Shown here in pieces: positions 45,599 to 57,900 of a stretch of DNA of 64,000 nt; the first letter of the stretch is position 1, and each line of letters opens with the position of its first letter. The notes under the pieces are model-generated. The model was given only the letters and a program-made list of their open reading frames with translations. It searched no databases and had not been told where the DNA came from. This DNA is from Pagrus major (taxonomy: Eukaryota; Chordata; Actinopteri; Spariformes; Sparidae), in assembly GCF_040436345.1 (NCBI RefSeq), contig NC_133221.1:17915165-17979164 (forward strand). The letters run 5' to 3'. A program made the translations under genes and the position numbers.

Positions 45599-46891
45599 AT
45601 GTGGGAGTTCAGGTCCATGTCCTTCTGGCGGGCGGTGTTCGCCGAGTTCTACGGCACCATGTTCTTTGTATTCTTTGGGCTGGGGGCAGCCCTCCGCTGG
45701 ACCACTGGGCCCCATAATGTCCTCCATGTTGCCTTTTGCTTTGGGCTGGCGGCTGCCACCCTCATCCAGTCCATCGGCCACATCAGCGGAGGACACATCA
45801 ACCCAGCTGTTACCTTTGCTTACCTGATTGGCTCCCAGATGTCCCTGTTCCGCGCTTTCTTCTACATCATGGCCCAGTGTCTCGGAGCCATGGCTGGTGC
45901 CGCCGTGCTCTACGGAGTCACACCCAGCAACATGAGGGGAAACCTTGCACTCAACACGGTAAGACATTGGAGCACTACATCCATTACTGCAAGTACAAGC
46001 AGACTGGCTCTGAATACTGTATTACAAATGTTACGTTGCATTTTTCTCGTACACTGACTGTTAAATATTGAGATACTTAAACATTACATGTAGAAGTATT
46101 GCATGTACATAATACAGAATTGCCAAGCCTGTCTTGAAAAGCAATATAGATCTGTCAATTAAAGGAAAAATAAAACATAAGGTGTATGGATGTATGATGT
46201 AAAAACAACATTAATTTCATTACTCTTTCTACGCTCCTTCCGTCTTTCAGCTGCAGCCGGGCATCAGCCTGGGCATGGCCACGACCATGGAGGTCTTCCT
46301 CACCCTGCAGCTCGTCGTCTGCATCTTCGCTGTGACTGATGAGAGGCGCAACGGACGCCTGGGCTCTGCTGCCCTGGCCATTGGCTTCTCTGTGCTCATG
46401 GGGCATCTTCTTGGGGTAAGAACCAACGAGGGGAATCTAGACATTTGAAACGGCTCAATGGGCTCACGTATTCACTTTAACAGTCCTAACCCTGATCTAC
46501 CCTCTCTGTCTTTGACTTAGATGTACTACACTGGAGCAGGAATGAACCCAGCTAGGTCCTTCGCCCCTGCTGTCCTGGTCAGGAATTTTGTGAACCACTG
46601 GGTAAGATGATCTGTAAATTGTTTTACACTACTACAACTCTTGCAAGCCATAATAATGAGACATCTTTCGAGCTCACTAACACATTCGGCTCTCTGCCTT
46701 CTCAGGTGTACTGGGTGGGACCCATGATCGGTGGTGCCATGGGTGCTCTCCTGTACGACTTCATGCTGTTCCCCCGTATGCGCGGCCTCTCCGAGAGGCT
46801 CGCCACACTGAAGGGCACCAGGCCCCCAGAGGCCGAGGGCCAGCAGGAGACCAGGGGAGAGCCCATCGAGCTCAAGACACAGGCCCTATAA
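45599..46891 (+). CDS. mip: Lens fibre major intrinsic protein (aquaporin-0), 4 exons, 263 aa
   Basis: Exons 45599-45958, 46251-46415, 46521-46601 and 46706-46891 (360, 165, 81 and 186 nt with stop) give 263 residues, the same length as human MIP. The start has a strong context (GCCACCATG). There are six membrane segments, and the two pore signatures are Asn68-Pro69-Ala70 and Asn184-Pro185-Ala186. The selectivity filter residues are Phe48, His172, Ala181 and Arg187, as in AQP0. The tail has the basic, amphipathic [18 protein letters not shown] segment (calmodulin-binding region in mammals) and ends NTQAL-like (KTQAL). It conducts water and acts in adhesion between lens fibre cells. Two residues that narrow the mammalian pore, Tyr23 and Tyr149, are Phe23 and Thr149 here, and a histidine is at position 39 rather than 40. 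Teleosts have two mip genes; I cannot say whether this is mipa or mipb. Confidence 0.97.
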
Positions 46892-47890
46892 GCCTGGCGA
46901 AGAAGATTGGCTTTCTGACCCCCATCCCTCACCCCCCTCAACCCCCTTCAATCTGCACCCTCAGTTCCATCCTCAGCCCACTCAGCATCTCTGCACACAT
47001 ACCTCCTCCCTCCCCCCGCCTCCACACACGCTAACACAGATCCCCCCAAAACACCTTTGTTATCCCAGAACTGGACCTACTGAATCACAGCGAAGGGGCA
47101 GCCACAGCCCTAATTTCACCTCTACCCATCCTTCCTCCTCGCCCTCCTCCTCCTCCTCCCCCTTGGACTGCAGGACAAAGATGGAGGGTTAGAAGAAGAC
47201 TTGCCACTGAAGGAAGCACCCTGTGCCCTGTGGTGTGGGGAGTCAGTCACTCCTGGCTGACCAGGTGGCTATAACTGCTCAGGACAGGGGCCTCTCTCTC
47301 TCTTTCTATCCCTTTTCTCTCTCTTTCTGTTTTTCTCCCTATTTTGTAGTCTGCTAGGAGTGAAGCTACAGTAGAGCAGTGGACTTCTGCATGCTTTTCC
47401 ATTTTGATCCAGTGTGATCTCGCCCTTCGTTTTGTTCCGTTTTCATGAACTTTGGGTAAATTACATGTACGTATTGTACTTTACCAGTATTTATTTGGCT
47501 CACATTCTTTTTTCCCCCCCAGTTGTACGTGTGAGTGTGTGTGTGAGACAGAGAGTGAGTGTGCATGCATGTCTCTGTGCATGTGTATGCGTGTGTGCTT
47601 GTTTTAACTGATCATTTTTATTTTTCACTTTTCATTGCCACAATCCTTTTGTCTGTATTATGATTATTTTCATACAATCATATTTTAGGGAAAGATGTGG
47701 CCTTTTCCACGCCCTCACTGATACTGCAAAAGTTCAACAGGTTCCATGTTTAGAGCAATCCCCTATTTATATCCAACAACTTAACCTTGAGTCAAAGCCA
47801 AATTCAGTCAGTTGAGAGTTTGTGTCTCATCTAGTGAAGCACACACACACACATTCATATTTATATCAAAATAAACACAAAACACAAAAC
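46892..47890 (+). other. mip: mip 3' UTR with polyadenylation signal
   Basis: A CT-rich 3' UTR with a GT-rich tract near 47533-47603 and AATAAA at 47870-47875. About 1 kb in length if that signal is used. Confidence 0.65.
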
Positions 47891-49814
47891 CATCTGGTCT
47901 TTTCTGAGCTCAGTCTTCAACAAAGTTACACTTGAACATGGTTTAATTGCCACGAAATCTGTTGGGAGAATCAACACATTTAGATAACTTACAAACAGTA
48001 TTTGTGTTGGGTTACATTTTAAATGACTTTCTGACATGAGCTTTGCTTTTAGAGCAGCGCTTATCACAGATTCATGTACAGGTGTGTGATAGTTGGTTTG
48101 CTTTTTACCTTTGCGTGTCTGCCATGGAAAAACAAAGAAAGCAAACCCGACGAACTGTCATGAGGAACAAGCGTTTTTTTTTCTAGTTGAATTGTGTTGT
48201 TTGACAGACACGACTGAAGGGTCTTTGTTACATCAACTCGAGGTTAGAAATGAAAGAGTGCATGAGGTGTGGTGGCTTGTTGCTGGTGTTGGCAAACACC
48301 TGGTGCCTTCTCTTTTCTACGCTGAGCTGGGTGGCTCTTTAGGAGTGAGATAGTTTTTATTGGACAAGCCCCTCTCTGATAATTTGGGAGAAGAGAGAAG
48401 GTCACCGCGAGGCGACTGAAATCTTTAGTGTGTTTGTACAGGGTGATAAATGTAAACCTTTATTTTCATACAATCTACACAAGAGAGAATGAACTTTGAA
48501 GTTGAAGCTCTGCATCAGCCCGGTGTCCCCTCTCTCTTCCATCCCTCCTTCATTCACCCTACCTCCTCCCTTTGTTTATGAGGCAGCCATCTTGTTCTGC
48601 TCTAATGAGGGGACATCCAAAGCTGCTGGGATGGAGGGAAGGGGACGGGGCACTGAGATAAGTTAGCATTTTTGACAAATTTCACCAGAGCAGTTATTGA
48701 ACCAGGCATGTAAGCTGATTCTCTTTCTGCTTCCTCTACATAATCTTTTTTTTTTTTCAGTGTGATTTCCCTGGCAGTGGTTGAGTAGATTTTACATTTT
48801 AGTGACATGTTGAAATTAGAATTTGTGTTCTAATGGAAAAGCTTTGTGATGTACAGTGTAAAGTTTTCTTTTTTAAAAAAACATTTCATGATTGTTGAAA
48901 CTGGATGAATAGGAAATATAATATGCTAGTTATGCAATGTCTCCTCTTTTGGCTGATGGATTATGGAAGTGATGCCAATTATGTTACACACCAATATGCT
49001 CTCATTCAATGGACAGCCTTTTTGGTACCAGGCATACCTTCCCAATCACAATGCCACTGATTTATTATTTTTATATGTCAAAAAAATCAGAAAATTCTTA
49101 TGTTTCCAATCCCTTTTTTGTGTGTTTTCTTTTAGATTGACTTTAGAAAAACATGAGATTTAAATAGATGGTTCCAGATCTGCGCACAGAGCAACAAATC
49201 AATTATCATCACAAGAACTAAACCAATAACATAAATATTTTATCAGATGAGGATATTTCTTAGATACAACAGGGGCAGTGAATGTCTCAATCCATCCTCA
49301 TTGTGCAGTGTTGGAAAATTTGCCAAAATGATATCAGTCAAGGTTGACTTAAGGGACATAGCTAATTTCATGTAAATACATTCACAAAAATATTTTTCAT
49401 ATTTTGCAAAAAATTTTTTATTTGTCATTATGGTTAAAAGATTACATGGATTGTAGTAGTATCCTCGGAATGATTTTATCCAAAAGTCAATCCACAAGAT
49501 ATTAAAGGTTATTATCCGGCAAACATACATGCAACATGGTACTTCCAACACACCACCGTATTGTTACAGGAACAACATTGACTGTGATGGAAGGTTCAGC
49601 TTCTCATAAAACCAGAGATTAGCTTTTAAATTGGTTTATTATATACATTCAGGTGTGATAAAAGCTGCTATAATCAGAGAAAAGTTAGATTTAAAGCTGA
49701 TTCTGCATCTCCCGTCAGAATAATATTTTTATTATGTTTCCAATTAACTACAACACTGATCTCTACTTTTCATTTAGATTGGCCTAATTTATTTTGCACT
49801 ATAGCCCTAAGAGC
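47891..49814. other. Gene-free stretch after mip
   Basis: AT-rich DNA with no exon or clear repeat that I can support. Confidence 0.5.
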
Positions 49815-50262
49815 TTTAAAAGGAGACATATAATGCAATTTTCAGGTTCACAATTTCTTTTTGCGGGTACTACTAGAATAGGTTTACATGTTTTGACGCT
49901 CAAAAAACACATCGGTTTTCTCATACAGTCCTGAGCAGCACTGTACTGTCCCTCTGTCTCAACCTCTCTTTTAGTTCACACATGCCTGAGCCAGCACTGC
50001 TAACAACAACAGAGCAGCTGTGCTAAATCGGTTCTTACATGTCAAACTAGCCGCTAGGCATAAATTACGCAAACGTGTGACATGGTGACGTAGTGTGATG
50101 TCACAAAGTCACAGGATTAAAGGCGGGACTACTGACGAGGCGTTTCAGGAGCAGTGTATTCGGTTGTGACCTTTTTAACTTTCAAGATCTTTTACATGCA
50201 CAAGAACATATAACACACTGTAAGAAAGGGGAAAAAATGAAAAAGAATAATATGTCTCCTTT
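49815..50262. repeat. MITE-like element with AAAGGAGACATATAATGC ends
   Basis: Left AAAAGGAGACATATAATGC and right AATAATATGTCTCCTTT are inverted. The text TTTTCAGGTTCACAATT and TACTAGAATAGGTTTACATG inside matches a common fish non-autonomous element style. No open frame. Confidence 0.8.
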
Positions 50263-51213
50263 CAGATTTAAGATTACACAAGTCTAACAACAAAAATTAT
50301 TTAAATGGCACATCAACCTGTGAGACTCCATTAAAGTGGCAGTGGGCAACAAGAACATTCCATTACAAACCCTTCCACCTCTGTGATTGGCCAGTTAGAT
50401 GCTGGCTAACAAGCTGATTGGTTATTTGAGTCAGACCTGACAAGTTTTTCAAAACACTAAATGCAAAGAGGGAGGAGCTCACAGACAACACACATTCTTT
50501 TATGAATTGATCCTACTACAGCTTTAATTTAGTTACTTAAGATTTGAGAATTTGCATCTAAGAATGAAGGAAAAACTGTTTGTAAATATACTCACTTACC
50601 ACTACATTATCAGTTTTATCACCCCAACGAATGAGGACATCTAAATAGAGAAATACAGAATCTAAACAATGCAACCAGTAACATGGACTCTTGCTTAGTA
50701 GGACTCGATACATTCTTACAAAAAGGCCAACAATTATTGGCTGAGATTAACTAACAAAAGCTCTAAAAATATATACATATAATAGAGAACGCACACGACT
50801 AATTCTTTAAGTCGACAGATATAATATAAGCATTTCCCACCACCACTATCATCACCACCACTGCCATCTGTCCATCAGTGTGGTATAGTATCACAGTCAA
50901 CAGTCATAGAAAAGCTTATTCATGTTCCTAATCCTCACTATACCACAGGACAGCTCAGGCTCACAAACATTTTTAAGTATTTACCATGCACACTGTGCGT
51001 TACTGCAAGATAGAGTGTGTATAACATTACTTTAACTATAGCTGAGGCTTAGGCAGGCTTATAGATCACATCGAAGGGTTTTATACAACAGGGAAATACT
51101 ATTATATGTTTGCCTCATCGTGAGTAAAAAACATGCAACAAGCACAAACTCAAGAATAAACTCCAGTAGCTGATGATCTACTACATGGCAATGAGCATCA
51201 CACTGTCTGCTAT

Positions 51214-51560
51214 AGGGCTGCGACTAATGATTATTTCCATTATCGATTATTTCCATGATTTATTAATTTATCCTTAATTCAAAAACAATTGCGAGAAATG
51301 CCGATTGCAATTTTGCAGAGCCAAATGTGTCGTCTTTAAATTGCTTCTTTTTTCCAACCCACAGTCCAAAACCCAAAGACTCTTTATTTACTATCATAAA
51401 TGACAGAGAGATGCAATAAATCCTCAGATTTAAGAGGGTGGAAGCAACCAAAGTTTGACCTTTGTGCTTGAAAAATTACTTAAACCATTAATCGATTCTC
51501 AAAATAGTTCGCAACTTATTTTCTAATCAATCTAATATTAAACTAATCGTCCCAGCTCTC
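51214..51560. repeat. MITE-like element, GGGCTGCGACTAATGATTA type
   Basis: Left end GGGCTGCGACTAATGATTA and the right-hand TAATCGTCCCAGCTCTC are loosely inverted. The centre reads GCAAAATTGCAATC-like text on the reverse strand. This is a common fish repeat; the superfamily is not fixed. Confidence 0.7.
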
Positions 51561-51803
51561 ATCTGCTTTCATGCATGTTTGGTTGTCTCTCTGAAAAATC
51601 ACTGTAATCTGTACAGGAAATCACTTATATTCCAAAACACATGGAGTGTGTATAAATGGACAAGCAAAGAAATCAACATCAATAAACCAACCACCAGGGC
51701 AGGGTGACGGAGAGCCATGACAGCGCTTTTGTCCTTAAAATGATGATTTCCTGCCTTCGACGTGTTGAGTCCCAGAGAAATCAAATTTGTCTCCAACAAG
51801 ATT

Positions 51804-51809
51804 TTTATT
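51804..51809 (-). terminator. stat6: stat6 polyadenylation signal
   Basis: TTTATT on the plus strand is AATAAA on the minus strand, about 155 nt past the stat6 stop codon. It suggests a short 3' UTR ending near 51785. Confidence 0.6.
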
Positions 51810-51963
51810 CAGAAGCAGATGAAGCTGTAGACGGATGATGAAAGTGAAGGAAAGTGTGCACAAACAGCGTCACTTTCCTCGAAGGTCATACAGACAAGCT
51901 TGGCTCTGGTCTCTATTTGATGTTTGTTTGGTGCTCCAAAAACAACACTTATGGGGAATCCTC

Positions 51964-54900
51964 CTAATTATCAGGATCCAGAGTCTGGAGGAAAGTGTCT
52001 AAATCCAGCTCCATGTTGTTGGTTGGGGGCCTAGAGAAAAGACACACACAGAATGGCATTTCAGCACTGCGACCAAGTATATTTGGAACAACTAAACATG
52101 GTGATGGATTTCATGCACAGACACGAAGATAAAAAACCTACATGTGGTCATTGTAGACGACAGGAGGGTTTGGACTGAAGTCCACACCAGGACTTGGTGC
52201 TGTTTCCATTATGTCTTGATGGATGGACTCTTGCTGGCTGAATGACGGCTGAAATGGATGCCTGAAAGAAACAGCAGGAAGTGACACAAATATGCATAAC
52301 TGACTTTCCGTTGTTGCTTTTAAGCAGCCAGGAGTTGAGAGCACTCAAGCACATTTGACTAGCTGTTAAATTTGCTTTGTTTCTATTCGGAAGAAATTTG
52401 AGTTATTTTCTATTTTTATGAAACTTTATGAAGAATGTGGAACGTAAAATCATGATGTTGTGTAAAGTGTACCACCAACACCACCACTGGAACAAACACA
52501 CAAAATACATGAAGGCATCAAAGATAACAGAGGAATGTGTAATCTACCTTTAAAGGGAAACAACACCAATTTCAAACACTGATGTGACTTTACACTGGAG
52601 GAATTTTATCAGATTACACACAACTTCCTCTGGAGCCACAATAGGCTTGATACTAGAAAAGCACCGATCATCCAGCCAGGGACTGGAATCAGCCACTACT
52701 AGGCATGACCGCAAATGACTGGTGACTAGAGCAGAGACTTGGACGTTACCCAAGTTGACGACAAGTTGTGTTGTTAAATAAGTCTGTTGCACAGGTTTTT
52801 TTCTGGGAAAGTTAAACATAGTAGTTGAGGGCTATGAATGCAAAATAACAGCATGGAATCTCTGTTGTCTGAACCAGAGCAGCAAACTTTTATCTGTCAC
52901 GCATTAGACAGACTCCTTCCAGACTCCTTGCGTTTCGACCGCAGGGGCCAAGGAATAAACCAAGTTCCAGGGACATTATTTACAGTGAATTTAGGAGTGG
53001 GGCTGAACATTTCTGATTGCTCAAGTCCTCACAAAATTTTATTTCAGCCACCATTTTATAAAATGCAGCTGCAAACCTGTCTGTATTATGTCCAGTGTCA
53101 TTGTTGAATTGTCACACGCAAAACTAACGTCCTAAAAATAGCTGCCATTTGTTAAGTCATCAGACTAATTTCCCTAATCACTGGGAGTCTTTAAACTATG
53201 GTAGAAACAAAAACCGCAACGTCCTGAGGGAACCTTTCAGTTCCTTGAAAAGTAGTAACTGGAAATAAAAGGTTAGTCACTAGCAGGACAGCACCGAGGA
53301 ATATGAAAGACAGGAAGTGAGTTGGGTGGTATGCATAAAAGGTGAAAGAAGGAAATGTGTAGAAGTAACACTTACACAGGAAAGCCACTGTGAGGGCTTT
53401 CAGCAACACCTGCCATACCAGGAGGCGGGTGTGTGGCTGAGCCAGCTTCCCTGCACACAAAACACACACAAACATGACATGTTGCCAATTTTTTTTTTTT
53501 TTCTTAAAATAACTTTAAATGCATTACATAACATGGTTTGTTTGTAAAAATAGTTCCTTACGCTCCGACTTTAGTTTGGAGAGACACAGGGATGTAACCT
53601 CCGTTGGCTGACGGTTGAGGCTCTGTTTCAAACGATAGCAGAAACAACAAGAACAAATTCTGTTAGTTGTGTTTTCAACTGACCTTAAGAGCATAAAGCT
53701 GAGTCTGTGCATTGAGATTAATACCTGTGTAGAACTTTTTGAAAACCTCATGTTTAGGAAATTCAGGATACAGGTGTGTTATGTGGCCGATGTCCCGGAT
53801 GCGGTCACCAAGGCTACGGATGTCGAGATCTCTCTTGGTGAAGGGCTGGATGTTCTGGATTTTCTGTCCACCATCTAGGAGAAAAATGTTTGATGTGTCA
53901 GTAAGAGTAAAGTAGGCAAAGATGGATGACTTAATATTCAATAGCAAGACTTTGTAGATTTTTTCCCTCCTTTGTGAACCTTCAGAGAACATTAATTGAA
54001 AATTGCAATCATGTTGTCTTCCTCTGAAATCTCCACACAAGCAACAACACGTTTGGCTCTCTAGTCTGCGTGGCTTCTTCTTCATCTTTGTCTTATTCTT
54101 CTCTGTGGTAATTGATGGATCACAAGGTGCCAACAGCCACCTACTTTATTTAAGTCAATAAAAGCAATCTGGCTTCATATTATTGGTTCTACTTATCAGC
54201 TAGAATTTCACCAATAAACTGAATTTGAAGAAATGCAAATTAGGTAAAAACAAAATCCCACCATGACCTTTCTGGGGCTCCACTGATGTCAGTTCAACAG
54301 TGTAATAAACGGTTTAAAGTTTATGTCCAGAACTGAAACTTATAATAAAATAATCTCATGTCAATCAAACTCAAACTTACTCTCAGAGGCAGACACATAT
54401 GCGATGGTGATGCCTCCGATCTCAGAGTCACTGAAGCGAAGCAGGAACGTCCCGTTGGGCCTGTCTTTGAGAATCAGGTGTAGATGCTGCTTCCCAATGA
54501 AACCAAATATCAGCCTGGTGGAGCAAAACATTGCAAACGCTTGTCATTAATAACAGACTGTAGCAGATGTCTGATATTTACTATTTAAACAGCAGAGGAG
54601 TCTCCTCACCCTTCGCTCCAGTAGGTCTTCAGGTGCTTCTTGGTCAGCTCCATCACGCCCTCAAACCACTGCCAGAAGGTGAACGGTCGTCCCGGGAGAA
54701 CCTCCTGTGAGATTGAAAGGCACTGTGAGATTTGAGTGTATGTCAGGCTGCGTATGTCTGTGGGAGAGCTCGTACAGTACATCTGTGTTTACCTTATTAA
54801 ACTGGGCCCAGGAAACCATTGTGTTGCTGTAGTCGTCAGCAAAGTCGGGCTTGTCGAATATCTTCTGGGCCAGGAAGTGCTGGTTGTACTGGTCCAGATT

Positions 54901-57900
54901 GTGTTTTGTGCCAACCTCAGAGGTGAATTTACTGTTGAGAGTGCTGTACATCATCCTCCAGGGCACACGCTCAGGCACCACGAACGGCACTCTGTCCTGA
55001 TGACAACGACAAAGAGGCTGATGTGGCGAGAACACTGGCATGCATTTACAATAATGGCAGGGAAAAAGTGAAAGAAACCTGAACATACATACGAATACAT
55101 TAGCATCACAAATGTTTATTATAGACGTGGTTCATTTGTTTCAGTGGTTAAGCACTTCAGAAAAATCAATGTATTTCTTACAGATCACGTCAGACTGTTT
55201 CCAGTCATCACTTGGACCTGGTTTGACTGACGAAGCAGAAAGAGCAACAAACAGGAAGCCGTCCACAGAGCGTGTGTGCACATTACTGTAAGTCTCTGGC
55301 TCACCTCCAACTCTATATAGGAAACTGTATGGCATACTGTCTCACGAAATCAACCACGAGACGTTTGTGAATACTGATGTTTGAGTATTATAAGACTCAG
55401 ATCTCCAGGAGAGGATAATATCTTATATGGGTTGTAGGGATATAAATGTCATCTTGTACATATGCTATTTGCACCATGATTATCCTGTGTAATATTGCCT
55501 TTTTGTAAAAAAAATCAATAGGCCCTTTTCACAGCAGATATTCTGACTCATCAAAGCAGTGAAAGGTGTAGGCAAAGGTATAACTCATTAAAACAACATT
55601 AAAAACGGCTGCATTTTATACAGGTGAGTAAGTTCCTGCGCACTGACTAACCGTCAATTTTCTCCTGTGCTTCTCGTACAATGTCTGCTCTCATACTTCT
55701 ACAAAATGTCTGTTGTGAAAAAGCTCTAGGCCTTTTTCTGACAACTTGATTTCATGCTCAGAGTCAATGAAAGGTCTAGCGCATAACTGGAAGAACCTGT
55801 CCCATCTCTCACTTTCACGCGGGCCGATGCTCCACATTGTTGTGTAGTTGCCAAAATAAATATTGTAATAGACTTCCTTTCTTTCTCCACTTTCTTTTTC
55901 TGTCGTAATGTAATCCCTCTACTTCCCTGTATATGTTAATGGGTTGATTTATAGTTTGTCTGCTCTACGCCATGAATTATTATGTCTTTGATCCATGTAA
56001 GTGTATACCATAAATATCTGCCGCATATCTGATGTGTCAACGCTTGCTGTGGCCGCATATCAGGGGAATATCTTGGTTTAGATTTATCTCCCTCAGTTCA
56101 CCACGTAGTATATTCCTGCAGTAGTTCACGGTACTTTGTTTGTGAATGACCACACAGAGTGGGTAGCTGACACCAGTCTCTGCGTCTACTGTTTGTTTGG
56201 CAGGAGTTTATTATGGTCGGCCCCTTGTGTCTGCAGTGCTGAGATTAGTGTATGCTTCAAGTGATGAGGTCAGAACCTGTAGAAGCCAAATGTCAACTCA
56301 GTTCACATTCACATCAGCTGCGTCTCAATTCGGGGGCCGCATCGAAGTGCAGGGTCTATGAAGGTCAAACTGAGCATTGTTAAATGAGACTGAGGAATTT
56401 CCTATATACGTCACCAGCTTCCCGTGACCTTACCCTTGCGTCACAAAGCGCTGCATCTCTCGCCTGGCAACCTTGACAGTATAGGGGTCCCTTGATTTTG
56501 TTAATATTTTGTATCGTTGGCTTTTCGAGTGACTTGAAACCCCATATTTGCATTTAAAAGTGTATTCAGCTGCTTTTTCGCTAGTTGTCTTTTGGAAAAA
56601 CAAATCCAGCCGTCACCAGCGTGCAATGAAAAAGATGTAACGGTTGGATCCTTCAAAGCACGGCAAAATAAGTCCACATTCCTCTGCCAAATGTGAAGGA
56701 GACTTCAAAATGAGACGGCCTTGTCTTGCATTCAGTCTGCAAATGCAGCCTTTGAAGGATGCAGCCCCCGAATTGAGACACGATCATAGAGTATGCAAGG
56801 GGCAGTACCATTCTGTTAGTTGGCTGAATGAACCTGTTAATATTATATAGTTTATTTCAATTTAAACATTTGAAGAAATCTAACTAATGGGCTTTTAGAA
56901 AGCAAAAGAATACAATAATTTGACACTTACTGCCTCAGAAAAAGCACAGTCCCATATGATGGTGGCCAGAGCGTTGTTGTCCTGACTGCCATGGACAATG
57001 ACGACCACCGGCAGTGAGATCATCTGTAATCAATGACATCATTTTAAGTTTGATGATCCCACTAAGCATAGTTACTGTAAATAAAAGTTACATTATTTTA
57101 ATAGTTCCATAATGAAATTATATGTGTGTGACCACATAGTGTTCAGCTATGCTGTGGCCATTTTACAAAACTTGTGTGCTGACGAATTTGATGATTGATA
57201 CATTTTCATACAGCAGGCAGAACAACAGATCGGATCAAACCTGTATCCTGTAGGGAGTGTCACAGCCTGTGATGGAGATTTCTGTCGAGAACAAGAGGGC
57301 AAATTTCTCCTCCGTCACTGACTCTGATCCCTTCCTGTCTGCTCTCTTGATCTTCTTGATGGACTGTGGGAAAAAAAATATTTGTTAATGAAACTAAACA
57401 ATTATCTCATGTAGGCTGAGAAATCTAGAGAAGTACATACCATATTCCTGAAGGTGGCACATGTGCTCTTGCTGGACGTGTTGTGCTCTAGGATGGCTGT
57501 GTTGTTGATCAGTTCGCCGACATTATCACTGTAGAGGAAGAGAAGTTAGTACCAGTTTGTACCAGTTGTATTTGACATTTTGGGGTTATAAGACACCAAA
57601 ATAAATCATTAACAGAACAAATTCAAAAATAATTGCCCTTCTCCCTCAAGGGATACTTCAAGTGGGATAAAAGTGCTGAATACCATGAAACCAATTAATT
57701 AATCCTTCCTGACAATGTGCACTCCTCCATGTTGTGCTGTGGAAACAGTATGACTCACCCAGGAACACTGCCCAGGTTCCTGGCCTGCAGTTCATTAATG
57801 ATCTGTGCCTTCAGCACCACAGGCTTTCCGGGAGCTACTTTCTCCCCCAGCAGATATCGCACAGTGGTGGAGAACTTTGACTGGGTCTTAATGACCTGAG

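Noticed and set aside
45494-45967. 157-codon minus-strand frame over mip exon 1
   Set aside because: Shadow of the GC-rich mip coding exon on the other strand.
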